Source of the DNA: Trichoplax sp. H2
Lineage: Eukaryota; Placozoa; Uniplacotomia; Trichoplacea
Assembly (NCBI GenBank): GCA_003344405.1
Contig: NOWV01000126.1
Span: forward strand, 159,566-223,565
Length of the DNA: 64,000 nt
Direction: 5' to 3'
Both the position numbers and the translations under genes were made by a program. Below, piece by piece: positions 50,839-62,723 of this stretch. Numbering within the stretch: the first letter of the stretch is position 1; each line of letters opens with the position of its first letter. The notes under the pieces were generated by a model that searched no databases, was not told the origin of the DNA, and was given only the letters and a program-made list of their open reading frames with translations.

Positions 50839-51531
50839 AAGTTTGTAAATACTTTGATTAAAAAATTCGTCATTAACTCATGCTTAATTGTATCTAAGTA
50901 TCAGTTTTGCTAAAAATACTACAATAAACGAGAATGTATATTAGAACCATCATTGCAATCATCTATTCTATGCAAATACTGTGCAAAAGATCATGATGTA
51001 GTCTTGTTGTCAGTTGTAATAGAGAGCTGATACCATAATAATCTATTACAAGATTTAATTTACATTGATTGAATGTAATTTAAAAAGTGCCATATACCAA
51101 AGATAATGGCGAAAATTATAGAAATGTATAATTTTCATTTAATTATCTTGACTTCTTAATTTTTGAAAACATTCCACTGACTGTGAGTATGTTTCCTGTT
51201 TGATTTGTAGAATTAATTGAAATAAATAGTTCGATTAAATCTTACAAAAGAGTGGTTAACATAAATATTTCTTACTTGGTAAGTAATATTAAAAATTGTA
51301 ATTATTTTTTTTAGCTTCATGTAGAATGGATATTGCGTTCACCATCAGCATAAAATTTTGAAATGACTCTCAAAGTTTAATTTTAAAAAAATAAAATTGA
51401 ATTTCTGTGATAAGGAATTCAAATACTAACCAGTAACTACAATAAGAGATAGAATTATCTATTAAAAGGATTTTTACGTTAGATAAGAATTCTTATCAAG
51501 GATCTGATACGTAGTGATTGGAGCAATATCG

Positions 51532-51703
51532 AAAATCCGAGATATTAAATATTTAAATCAGCTAAGTTATAGTTTATTGCATACTGATGAAGGTGGAAAT
51601 GGCATGAATGACCCTTCTGCAGATGTTTCGTTTTCCTTTTGTGTTAGATTACAAAGTTTTCACCACATTGTAGTGACAATATCCATCATTTTTTGTATGC
51701 CAC
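51532..51703 (+). repeat. Duplicated flank, copy next to the element (filled haplotype)
   Basis: Matches 51915-52085 with a single one-base length difference (TTCACCACATTG against TTCACACATTG). In this copy the match ends at GCCAC, followed immediately by TGTCACAACC. In the other copy GCCAC continues into unrelated unique sequence. Confidence 0.85.
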
Positions 51704-51894
51704 TGTCACAACCCTCACTTGTGGCAAAGGAAAGTAAAGAACTCTAGTGTAGTTACTTAAAACTTGGGCTATTTCTCCCAGTACTTTCAGTTTCTATGAG
51801 AGAAGTATTTGAGAACTCGATTTCTCGGCTGATCTCCACAGACAACTGACTAATTATTACACTATTCTTCACGATATGAGTCTTGCCGTTTCTT
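51704..51894 (+). mobile_element. Left part of a TGTCAC-ended element, broken by an assembly gap
   Basis: Begins TGTCACAACCCTCACTTGTG directly after GCCAC and runs into the N gap at 51895. The duplicate at 51915-52085 lacks it. Its internal sequence differs from the 436-bp and 628-bp elements, so it is a separate subfamily with the same terminal hexamer. Confidence 0.65.
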
Positions 51895-51914
51895 NNNNNN
51901 NNNNNNNNNNNNNN
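51895..51914. other. Assembly gap (20 N)
   Basis: Run of exactly 20 N. The sequence on the far side restarts inside sequence already present upstream (from 51532). Confidence 0.99.
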
Positions 51915-52085
51915 AAAATCCGAGATATTAAATATTTAAATCAGCTAAGTTATAGTTTATTGCATACTGATGAAGGTGGAAATGGCATGAATGACCCTTC
52001 TGCAGATGTTTCGTTTTCCTTTTGTGTTAGATTACAAAGTTTTCACACATTGTAGTGACAATATCCATCATTTTTTGTATGCCAC
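51915..52085 (+). repeat. Duplicated flank, empty-site haplotype
   Basis: Near-identical to 51532-51703 but reads GCCACCTATGTATT at the point where the first copy enters the TGTCAC element. Best explained as the alternative allele placed in tandem by the assembler. Confidence 0.8.
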
Positions 52086-52789
52086 CTATGTATTAAAACT
52101 TAAGATAGTAAGCATATATAAATTTATATAGAATACCGTTGAACCTATAAAGTCACAGCATCAGTTTATCTTTTTCTATATAACTAAGTTAAGGTATTAA
52201 GTTACGGCTAAATAAAATTATAGCTAGTCTAATTGGCGACGTATTATTTTTTTCTAGTTTCTTATGGATGAAAAGATCGCTATTTTTTATGTTATCCAAC
52301 AGAGAACATACTGAAGAAATGTAGCTAGTGGCAGGATGGCTTGCCTTAGCTGATATACGTATCTCGAATTGTAGACTCATAATGTTAAGAAATCTGAAAA
52401 ATCATGCAAATATTAGCATAATCTGCTAGCCCACTCATCAAGGTCTTAAACTATAATGTAATCAATGTATGCGTAATGATGTTCTATTCTAGTACGGGAC
52501 GTATATAAGCTTTACCGCAGCAGCAGAGAGCACTGTACGAGTATTACCGAAGTTGCAAATATAGTTTTTTGGACATGAAATTCGTTGAAGATAGTACTAG
52601 CTGACATCCTATTTGTATACGAGCAGATTCGTGCTTTAAAGTCGTAAGCAAAGAATTAATTTCTGGTACAATTCCTTCATGAGCCACTTTATTGAAATTT
52701 TAGACTTAATAAATTGAGAAAAGTAGAAAACGGTGATATCGAAATTTTAATGCAGTACTTATCTACTTCGAAGGTATTTTTTACTTCAG

Positions 52790-52975
52790 TATCTTTCCTA
52801 TTTAATACATTTGATTAAGTGAGACCCTTAAAGCAGACTAAGCTAATTCGTCGAACGATCAAATGATACACCACTAAGTATCAGATCAATTGTGATGTAC
52901 GGCTAAATTAAATAGATTGATTCTAAAGTATTTCTATATCTTCCCCTTCTATGACTAAGGGTAATTAAAAGCCGG
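52790..52975 (+). repeat. Duplicated left flank of a TGTCAC element (filled haplotype)
   Basis: Near-identical to 53703-53888 and ends in GCCGG at 52971-52975, the left target duplication of the element that follows. Confidence 0.85.
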
Positions 52976-53496
52976 TGTCACAAAACAGCTTTGCAACAAG
53001 ATAACGTAATCTACGATCAATAAGTCAATTCCTTGAACTACGTATCAAGGAACGATATCTGCACTATCACGAGCACTTTTGCTCTACTAGCAGACTACAC
53101 AAAGACTTAAACGCCTCGTATTTTACGTTAAACACTAAGTTGGACAATTCTTCTTTATTTCACGATATACTGCATTTATATACTATTCCTCAATAGTTCA
53201 TGAGTCATAGTTAATACAATTAACATTAGAATCATTTACTGAATTAGATATTAATTTTAGCTACTGCTCTCTTAATGCAGACAACAGTATTTACGAACAT
53301 AGACATGTAATAACTAATACAGAATAGTCAGATTACGATATGTCCTATCACGGAACATTTCCATGATAATTTACAGTCTATCATAAGTAAATTACANNNN
53401 NNNNNNNNNNNNNNNNGTTAACTAAATAAGGATAGTCTAACAGAATTATCCTAACATAGTTATTTCTACTGTAATACAGTATTTAACACTGTAACA
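52976..53496 (+). mobile_element. TGTCAC-ended non-autonomous DNA element with GCCGG target duplication
   Basis: Starts TGTCACAAAACAG and ends CACTGTAACA, with imperfect terminal inverted repeats (TGTCACA and TGTTACA). It is flanked on both sides by GCCGG (52971-52975 and 53497-53501). Collinear with 57072-57699. The middle is interrupted by a 20-N gap, so the true length is unknown. It encodes no transposase. The duplicated sequence at 53703-54069 shows the same locus without it. Confidence 0.88.
53397..53416. other. Assembly gap (20 N)
   Basis: Run of 20 N inside the TGTCAC element. Confidence 0.99.
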
Positions 53497-53682
53497 GCCG
53501 GACATTGAGGTTTTTTATATGTATGATGATACTTTTAAGATTAATTTAGATTTTAAATTCTATATTTTTATTGCTAGGTACATATAAGTGAGAAGAATTC
53601 TAGGATCGAAGTTGCTCTTAGTCTGACATATGCCTACATCAAAAACTTGGTAATTCTTTTCTTAAAAATTTTACATAAAAAT

Positions 53683-53702
53683 NNNNNNNNNNNNNNNNNN
53701 NN
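53683..53702. other. Assembly gap (20 N)
   Basis: Run of 20 N. The following sequence repeats 52790 onward, pointing to a second haplotype contig. Confidence 0.99.
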
Positions 53703-54069
53703 TATCTTTCCTATTTAATACATTTGATTAAGTGAGACCCTTAAAGCAGACTAAGCTAATTCGTCGAACGATCAAATGATACACCACTAAGTATCAGATC
53801 AATTGTGATGTACGGCTAAATTAAACAGATTGATTCTAAAGTATTTCTATATCTTCCCCTTCTATGACTAAGGGTAATTAAAAGTCGGACATTGAGATTT
53901 TTTATATGTATGATGATACTTTTAAGATTAATTTAGATTTTAAATTCTATATTTTTATTGCTAGGTACATATAAGTGAGAAGAATTCTAGGATCGAAGTT
54001 GCTCTTAGTCTGACATATGCCTACATCAAAAACTTGGTAATTCTTTTCTTAAAAATTTTACATAAAAAT
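53703..54069 (+). repeat. Empty-site haplotype of the 52790-53682 locus
   Basis: Its left part matches 52790-52975 and its right part matches 53497-53682, joined at GTCGG (53884-53888) with no element between. Few base differences (for example AAATAGATT against AAACAGATT). It gives a clean pre-insertion site. Confidence 0.88.
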
Positions 54070-55508
54070 GACTTAATTTAAATTTACCGCTAAGAATTGA
54101 TTGTGACATTTTAAAGCATGCTTACAATTTTCTATCTGAATTCACTATATAATAATTGACTAAAATAGTATAGCACCGTCAAAATTATTCCTATTCTCTG
54201 TTTAAGCATTGGAAAATTAGTATTCCTTATTTCAACGCAATATAGGATAGGGTAGAAATACTAGAGGCATAAAATCAAAATCCTTTAATATCTAATTTTA
54301 AAATATTGTGAAACGTATGCAGCATAAAGTAATTTGTCCATTTTATAAATTTGAATAATTTAGAAAGGCAATTTTATGTTCGGATCTACTCCTTCTGATG
54401 TTAAGATTTAATTTTATATGTTAACGAAGCTATGGATAGCTAGATAGCATTCTATGCATACATAATAAATAGCAAAGACATTATACTCAAAAACTAGCTA
54501 TTCATACATCAAGTTGATACATTTTAAAGTATTCAGATATTATCATGTGACTTATACATGAAGATTGGCATTCTTTCGAAATAAGCTGACCATTATACGA
54601 CAATTCATTGGACGGTGTAAAACTTATACTAGCTATTTGACCTTTAAACCTCCATCATAAATCAGCAAGCCTAAATTATAAATATGATTACCGGTAATTA
54701 AGCATCATACTAATTAGAAAGTGACTTTAAACGATATTAGAGTTATTTCGATTGAAATCAAATGATCATTAATGCTGGTTTATTCCTTTGTAGTACCTCT
54801 AAATTTGCTACTCAAATCTGAGGTAGACCTAAAAAATTGTAACAACGGCCCTACCTATAAGATTGTTCTTGCAGCAAAACGCTATTTTCTACTTATTACG
54901 GCTATAATTTAAACAAAATAAAAAATCAAGTTTTACAGAAATATCTTACTTCGATATATATGATCAATTCATAATGATATAAGCATCAATTGTAGGTGAT
55001 AACAAGAGGGTCTATGTTGAACTTTATACAAATTTGATAATTCTACGGCCAATTTATTACTTCAATTTCATTTACGAATTTAAATCATTGCCTTTAATAT
55101 AAAATAATTATCGGTCTTCAAATTTCTAGCGCTTTTCTAAGATAGTCTATGCCGTGTATTTAGTTCGTGTCGTTAGCCATATGGATTGGCGTGCATTTTC
55201 CAGGTTTGATAGATAATTACAATTTTGAAACTAGTTATCTTAAAGCGTACTAATTAGACGTTCCACCTGTAAATCTTTTATTAAACCTACTGATATTGCA
55301 ATTCAATATGTATCGACAAGAAAATAAACTAATTCACAGATTATAATCTTTATAACTAATTATTTCAAGTTACTTTCGTATATGTTTATAGATCAAAACT
55401 TAAAAAAATTTTTATCTCAAAAATGAAAGTACATTTTTGTTTGCCGACATAAATAATATTATTATGCAATACGAACCAGTATAAATGTAAAGGTAGCTTT
55501 TGGTTAGT
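54070..55508. other. Intergenic, nothing recognised
   Basis: AT-rich 3' flank of the receptor at 55509-56582. No gene or repeat recognised. Confidence 0.5.
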
Positions 55509-56582
55509 CTAAGTAGACAGCTTAGTTGCAGGCTTCACTGTGTTATTTTTGGCACGATTAAAACTACTAGTGCCATTATCTCGTAGTGTGGAGTTACTGC
55601 CATGTCTTTTCGTTATCATTGGTATTGATATTCGAGTACCAATGTTCTTGTCTATGCAAATCAATAGGATTGGGTTCACCACAGATGTCATGACTGTACT
55701 AGAGGCAGCAAATGCAGCAAGGAGGAACAGAAATATGTTAGTTCTCAATAAATCTCGAATATCAATTCCAGTAACAGCCGTTCCTGATGCCATTGCAAAG
55801 AAAGGCCATGTCATCAATCCAAAAGCGCCAGTAATTGTGATAAGAGTTTTAACTAGATCCTTTCTTTTAGAATTATTTAAAAAAGTCATATTTCTACTCG
55901 AAGAAATGTCTGAATGCGAAATAGTATTCATACGTGATCTTCTAACTAAATAGCGATAAATTTTAAAATATAGTATTAACATCGCAACTAGTGGAACTAC
56001 ATATAGCAGTGACGTGATGGAGAAGAAATAAATCAAATTAGACATTCCGCGATTAAGTATAGCACAAGACTTGTCTTCTTCTGATATAACACCAGTTACA
56101 TATACTAATGGTATAGAGAATGTAATGCTAATCAACCAAATCAACACTATAACCCTCTTACTGATGATTAACTTTTTAGATTGATAATGTGTTGATAAAG
56201 ATTTTACTATAGTTTGATATCGATCGACACTAATGGCTACTAAACTCAAAATAGAAGCCATATATGTTACACCTGTAACATAGGACAAAGTACGACAAAT
56301 TATATCGGCTATAACATAAGGTAAAGGAAATGAAGATATAAACGGTAATACAGTAAATATGATCCCCGTAGCCAGATCGGAAAATACCATATTAGCAATG
56401 TAGCGGTACGTCGATGATCTTAGTAAGTCTTTGCTTTGAAAGATACTTCGAATGATACAAACATTTAATACCAAAGCTACGATGGCAGGTAATACGAAAA
56501 GCCGTTGGACAATTTGAAAGATTTGAAATGTTGAGGAAATATTAGGAGCAAGAGTTTCATTTTTAGTCGCCAATGCAATCAT
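55509..56582 (-). CDS. Intronless rhodopsin-class (class A) GPCR, paralogue 3 of 3
   Basis: A 357-aa single-exon seven-transmembrane receptor with an ATG start. N-terminal sequons are at N8 and N14. Landmarks are TM1 ALVLNVCII, TM2 NMVFSDLATG, TM3 IICRTLSY, DRY in SVDRYQTIVKS, TM4 LIWLISIT, an extracellular loop 2 cysteine (KSCAI), TM5 YVVPLVAM, TM6 TWPFFAMASG and TM7 VVNPILLICIDKN. It is the close sister of the receptor at 29597-30652: the N-terminal NISSTF, the TM6-loop TAVTGIDIRDL and the TM7 SSTVMTSVVNPILLI are shared. The NPxxY tyrosine is leucine. The second intracellular loop differs (QTIVKSLS for LSILKPLL), which may alter G-protein contact. The C-tail is basic and Asn/Thr-rich. Ligand unknown. 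Confidence 0.93.
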   Translation of the reverse strand: MIALATKNETLAPNISSTFQIFQIVQRLFVLPAIVALVLNVCIIRSIFQSKDLLRSSTYRYIANMVFSDLATGIIFTVLPFISSFPLPYVIADIICRTLSYVTGVTYMASILSLVAISVDRYQTIVKSLSTHYQSKKLIISKRVIVLIWLISITFSIPLVYVTGVISEEDKSCAILNRGMSNLIYFFSITSLLYVVPLVAMLILYFKIYRYLVRRSRMNTISHSDISSSRNMTFLNNSKRKDLVKTLITITGAFGLMTWPFFAMASGTAVTGIDIRDLLRTNIFLFLLAAFAASSTVMTSVVNPILLICIDKNIGTRISIPMITKRHGSNSTLRDNGTSSFNRAKNNTVKPATKLST

Positions 56583-57066
56583 GGTAATTCGTTTGATAAA
56601 TGAAATAGTGAAAATTAAAAAAATTGGCAGATTACACGGTCATCACATATTAGAAATTATCAGTTTCTAATTTACATAAAAATTTATATTAGGTAATACG
56701 GACTCATTTACGAATGGAATGATTTAGAACTCGCTATTACTTTAAACACTTCTTTTTTGAATTTACACATTGTTTCAAGTAATGAGTAGCTTTGTCTGCT
56801 CTAGTTACTATTACAATACTTTTATGATAACAGTGCAATCAAAATTTTCTTTTGTAATCAAGGTAAATATGCAACTACAAGAACTATTTGACCTTTATAC
56901 TCTGCTGTACTGTTGTGCCAAAATTACAAAATGATCAAAGGCTTTCCTGCCTTAGGAATACTTCGCCTTAAGGGATAGCATACCATTTAATCAATCGGGC
57001 GCCAAGGAAATTACCTGTTAAAAATATCTCTTACAAAACAAAATAATAAAAGGGAGTATAAATAAG
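56583..57066. other. 5' flank of the third receptor paralogue
   Basis: AT-rich sequence upstream of the receptor start, up to the TGTCAC element. No recognisable coding sequence. Confidence 0.5.
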
Positions 57067-57071
57067 TGGGT

Positions 57072-57699
57072 TGTCACAAAACAGCTTTGCAACAAGATAA
57101 CGTAATGTTCGATCAATAAATCAATTCCTTGAACTACGTATCAAGGAACGATATCTGCACTATCAGAAACACTTTTGCTCTACTAGCAGACTACATAAAA
57201 ACTTAGATGCCTGGTATTTTACGTTAAACACTAACTTTAAGAATCCACTTTATTACACGATATACTGCATTTATAAACTCTTCCTAAATAGTTCATGAGT
57301 TATAGTTAGTACGATTAACTTTGGAATCATTCACTGAATTAGATATTAATTTTAGCTACTGCTTCCTTAATGCAGACAACATTATTTACGAACGTAGATA
57401 TCTGGTGACTAATACAGAATAGTCAGATTATGATATGTTCTATCACGGAACATTTCCGCGACAATTTACAATCTACCATAGTAAGTTACAATCACAACGA
57501 TTCGAACTGTAAGTAGATGATTTGTATTCCCTATTATAACTATTAATTTCAGTATGTGTATATATATATCACTGTCAAAAAAGTCAGTGCTATATTAAAA
57601 CACAGTATATTCAAGTTAGAAATTAACTAAATAAGGATAGGCTAACAGAATTATCTTAACAGATATTTCTACTCTAATAAAGTATATAACACTGTTACA
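57072..57699 (+). mobile_element. TGTCAC-ended non-autonomous DNA element, 628 bp
   Basis: Begins TGTCACAAAACAGC and ends ACTGTTACA, flanked by TGGGT (57067-57071) and TGGGC (57700-57704), a 5-bp target duplication with one mismatch. Collinear with 52976-53496 and 50196-50838. No coding capacity, so it must be moved in trans if it is mobile. Confidence 0.85.
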
Positions 57700-57704
57700 T
57701 GGGC

Positions 57705-60059
57705 GTTTACAATATGAAACATGTTTACAAAAACAATACCACAGGAGTGAAAAAGCAAAATTGCAATTATAGCATACGATTTCATTAAATTAGCGCTAAA
57801 CATACGTGTCAGTAATTAAAATTCTGAATAACCATGTTTGCATTCGTAATATTTCAAAATACAACAGCCGCAAACACTAACAATTAAATATGTCGCTGTT
57901 GGAATTGAATCGTAAATGATAAACTCTGATCGACACAGTATAAATGATTTCAGTATAGTTATCATGTATTTTTAAGAATTTTAAGCTGCGTAATGGATAA
58001 TTTTAAGTGATACAAGATAATAATCACAGATTTTCAGTTAATAATATTATTGGAAAGTTCCGGACTATTAGTATAAGGAAGGCAAAGATAACGTAATTAT
58101 CCAAAGAAAATATAAAAGTTAAGCAAAGTAGTACACGCAATGGCCGAGTTAACTTGGCAATTATTCCAAGCATTCAAGCAGTCATTTCTAGATTATCAAA
58201 ATGCTCAGAAATTCATAATTCATGATGCTTAATATCGATGACCACTTTAGTGAAATAACCACCATCTAAACGTTATTTCTTAATTAGATACTGGCACAAA
58301 TTAACTTTAGGTGAAGGTAACGTAAAGGAATGTCCTTAAGCTAAATTTTTGGACACCTGTCTATTACAAATATCTGACTAACCTGAATATCCCGTATGGT
58401 GTGCGTGCTTGCATAGTGTATATAACTAGCCACTGTAAAAGAAGAAAATTTCGTTAGAATCTTTTTATTAACTATATTGCTTCAAATTAAATAGGAGCCG
58501 TCTAACTTTAAACAATTACAATTCCGTTGCTATTTACCATTCATAGAAATTTCTTATTGAAAAAATTCTCTGCTAATTAAGCTATTACAAACTAAAAATT
58601 TAATCATCTAATGACTTCCAACACAAAATAAAATTTGGTTCAATTTAACATAAAAGTAACGGCCTATCTAAAGTAGGGGAATATTTAAGGTGAAGGATTA
58701 CATATGTAAACTTTATTAATTTTATCTTAAATTATCACTGAGTTATTTGAGTCTATAACATTCTTTATTAGCTGTTAAGTTCATGCTGCATAAGATTATA
58801 TTAATCAAGTAACTTACTTAATCATAAAACTATTCTTACAATAAAACACCGAAATAGCTACATTAATTGGAATTTGAATCATATTGTACATTTGTTGGCA
58901 ATCTGATCGAGCAAAGTTTTCAAGAAAGGAGAAAATCTCATTTAAAGAATAACTTTGCAGATTCTAATGCGGTCATTGACTTGATTATATTAATTTGAGT
59001 AAAACTCATTTTATTCGTTATTATTAATTGTTAGTAATGTATAACTATAAAAGGCAATCTATGATTTTTGCTTCATTCAATCTATTATTTATTTTATAAT
59101 TCTTAAAATTTATAGTCTAATTTGTAGAATATTGACTAACGATAAAATTCATCATTAACAATTCTATTAAATAATGAAGTTTCATTTCGCTGCTGAGCAT
59201 CGCTTGTTAATATCATTTCGGAAAATCTAATGCTTAAAAAAGCACAATTGTTCACGTTCATAATTTTAATTGAACGCTTTAAAACAATTTTTGAAGATCT
59301 CTTAAGCATAATTCACTAAAAATTTTGTCTGATGATGATATTTACGACATTGATGTAAAAATGAATAAATATGGAAAACATATATGTATCGCAAGTTTAC
59401 TTTGATATCAAGGTCATATTAAACCGATAGGTTTCAGAATAATTTCTATGTTGAATTATTACATGGATTTGTCATGATGCAATATGTTGGCTCAATAAAA
59501 GGCAAAATAATCAATATAAAGTGGACATATACTTATAAGATAATAGTTAAAGAAAGGAATTAGAAATATTAATTACTTTTCGATCCTTATGATGACTAGA
59601 ATTTTGAAATTTGTAATGTCATCAGTGCAATTCAGAAGCCTATGATCTAAAGAATCTTTTGATTTACCTAAATTGTATGGTATTGGAGTATTAATAATAA
59701 ATTCGCTCTAGAACAAGGATAATAAAAGAAGACAATAGATAATAAGGAGCAGTAAAATACCCCAAAAATCGATATTACTGGAGGCTGATTAATTACTGTA
59801 ATTGTAAACAGTATGATCTTGTATCTGCAAAGTAGTGAGCAATTCTCAGCTAATCTCATCACCAGCAATTTTTATATTGGTTAATTAGAATTATTAGTAC
59901 ATTATGATCGTGCATCAAATCCAGTAAATTTCCTGTGGCATGTCCAAAAATACCGTTGAAACGGCTCTATCCCTTCATAATACCTTTCCAAGTAAATTCC
60001 GCAAATTTTCACGAAATGAACTAAAATCTTAAGGAAATGAAAGAGTCTACTGTACATTA
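57705..60059. other. Intergenic, nothing recognised
   Basis: AT-rich, no gene-like frame or repeat recognised. Confidence 0.45.
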
Positions 60060-60555
60060 GAGTAATGTAACTTAGTATTGTGATTGTAGACTGTTATTCA
60101 TGCTTAGTATAATGTACGGTAGCGTAACTTCTATATTTATCCTAAGATATATTTGGTAGCCATAACTGTAGACTGTAGAGGTATAGACTCTATGCTAGAG
60201 TACAGATGACTATATACAGTAAAGTGTAGAGTTACTAATAAGGCAATAGGTAAAAAATAGAACTGTAAATCATATATTAGGATATGGTTAATCCATTATA
60301 CTTTGGTTGGTGTGAATAATGTCTACGTAAATACTGTAGTCGTATCCATATCGGATTAGTGATGGTCCGCAGTAGAATGGTGTTACTAAGAATAATTTAA
60401 CTATGTGTAAAATAAGGTAAAAGAATGCCGTACGGATTGTAGCTACAAATACTACGAAAAATATGAAAGCATGCAACTTTAGATTATTCAGTTAGTTCGT
60501 TGTAGAAGTCTTTAGTAGTAGTATTCAGCTAGACTAGAGCTGCGTGTAGTTAATC
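60060..60555 (-). repeat. Dispersed repeat family 2, copy 3
   Basis: The reverse complement aligns over its length with 48333-48800: shared words include CATATCCTAATATATGATTT, CCTTATTAGTAACTC, TTACTGTATATAG, GCATAGAGT and TTATGGCTAC. It contains several ACTGTA words. No long open frame in the element sense. Confidence 0.75.
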
Positions 60556-62277
60556 TCTGTATAAGATTCAATAAAGCTCTTATTTTTCTAAAGTTTGGAA
60601 TTTCGTGATCGGTATATATCACAATTAGGTACAGATCATAATTAAATGTGATTCTTTTCTTCAGTATTTCGATTAATAGTTTTCAATAGCTTGCTACATG
60701 AATCGTAATCGGAAATTACATTTCCGCTATTGATAAACATCTCAAAATAGATTGAATAATTTTAATTTGTAGACACTTTCTTATTTCTGATCGCTAAATT
60801 GAAATTTTAATTATTAAATCAAATGGATTTTTATCAATTTTTTTATTGAAGTAATTGGAAAAGGCTACTTTATAGAAATTTTCGATAAAGATTTACTGCT
60901 GCTGCCATGACCAGTTAAGAAAAAAATTGCTAGTAAGTGTTAGATCGTAGTTACAGCACGCCCACAAACTATCGTAGCATAACCTTTTCTTAATATCCTA
61001 AGATGCATAGTTAAAATAAAATAATGAATGAAAGAAGCATCACCTTATAATCTATTACTAATCGTAGGGTATCAAGACATAAATTTAACATTCTATAAAA
61101 TTATCTATTAGCACAGACGTATTATAAAGTATAGTGGTTATTGCGTTTATGAATTTCCTCTATACAATTTCAATCTCCTCAACGAAGGCTCACATTTCGA
61201 TTATATTTCGGACCAAGCTTAGGATAAGAAATTGCCATAAAAGTACTGTTCAATTGGTGCAGTTTCGAAAGCAATCATTAGGTTTGGTGAAGCCTGAGAT
61301 CTTTCTGAAGCTTAAGAACTCACATTAATAATGCATACCTCGATATTTAATAGTTATTCGGAGCACTTAATTTATTTCCGCTCAAAATTTTAACATCGAA
61401 GTCATCCCTTTATTATCCAATGATTATTTCTTACTCGCCAGTCTAATTGCCATTAAAATTGATATACTGGCAATTAATAGAATCATCTTAATTAAATTTG
61501 GATTCACTTATCGTTCAATTTTGATGACTAGATCTTAATAAGCAAATTTTTCGAATAAAGTAATGCATTCCTTTCAATTCTGCCTTAGGAGTTAAATTAT
61601 CGCTAAAATCACCTAGTCTTCGTTGTGTAATCGGGTTTCCAATCGAAAATCAGTCTGGCATTAATTACATTTTATATCTATTAAAGTTTTTTACTGACTC
61701 AGTAGGTCAGCAATATATTGATATTGATAATGCTTTCAAATAATAATTAAAATTTTCTTCTATACAGATCAATAGAAGCTATAGTTTTACAATAGTAAAT
61801 AAGTTCATTATGTATGGACAATAAGACTATTGCTGCACTACGTTGTTTAAGATGACAGAATTTATAGAAATCTTCTTGCTTACAATATGTCAGTGTTATG
61901 TCTTAGAAAATGCCATTATTTATTTTACCTACGGTCTGATTTCGTGAATAGCGAGAAGCAAGTTCTCTGAATAAATCTGTCTTGTGAACTATTGTTCAGT
62001 ATATCTAGATGAACTTATAATAGGGTAATTCTAAGGCATAGTAATTGTAGCACAATGTCCTTAATAGATCCATACAACTGCTTAGGGTAATAATCTGTAG
62101 ACGTAACTCAAAGTATGATGCATCAGACTAGTAAGCTTGTCGTCAAGTACGATAGTGCGTAATAAAAGAAAAGGTATCGTATTCTGTATTTAATGCATAA
62201 CGTCACGTTTCAATCTATTAAAAAATATCAAAATTATTTTTATCAAGAGTAGCAGACAACAAAACTAGATGGTATCA
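60556..62277. other. Intergenic, nothing recognised
   Basis: AT-rich. The short open frame at 61134-61328 shows no family signature. Confidence 0.45.
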
Positions 62278-62282
62278 GCCAT

Positions 62283-62718
62283 TGTCACAAACCAACTTCG
62301 TGACGAGGATACCGTAAAATAAATCTCTAAATCTCTAAAAATCTGCGGATTCAGTATCCCTACTCACAAGAATTTAGACGACTTAGATTCTACGTTAAAC
62401 TCAACTAGACAATTGAGAACTATTTTATTCAACTATCTGACGGGTTTATATGCCCTTCTACAGCAGCTAACAATCATGAGTCATCTTATAAAAATACTTA
62501 GGTGAGAACATCTACTAACTAATTATTCACAGTCGGACTACAATATGTCCATTCACAGAATCATTTCAGTGCACATTACAGCACAGCATTAAATTTACTG
62601 TAAGACATTTATAATTAGAGTAATTCCTATTGTAAGTAACTAGTTGTAATATATTATCACTATATTATATTAACCAAATTTAGATATCTATTTCTTCACG
62701 GTAGTTCGTACCGTGACA
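62283..62718 (+). mobile_element. TGTCAC/GTGACA element, 436 bp, copy 1
   Basis: Starts TGTCACAAACCAACTTCGTG and ends TACCGTGACA, with terminal hexamers TGTCAC and GTGACA in inverted orientation. Flanking pentamers are GCCAT (62278-62282) and GCCCT (62719-62723), a 5-bp target duplication with one mismatch. It is nearly the same sequence and the same length as 63291-63726, and more distantly related to the 628-bp element. It encodes nothing. Confidence 0.88.
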
Positions 62719-62723
62719 GCCCT

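Larger units (their letters stand above)
47572..51531. other. Intergenic with repeat copies, no recognisable gene
   Basis: Contains one copy of dispersed repeat family 2 (48333-48800) and a degenerate copy of the TGTCAC element (50196-50838). The remainder is AT-rich and unassigned. Confidence 0.5.

Noticed and set aside
51532-54069. True tandem segmental duplications
   Set aside because: Both lie across 20-N gaps and differ mainly by presence or absence of an element, which fits alternative haplotypes better. Not formally excluded without reads.
55540-55953. 137-aa plus-strand open frame
   Set aside because: Antisense shadow of the third receptor paralogue.
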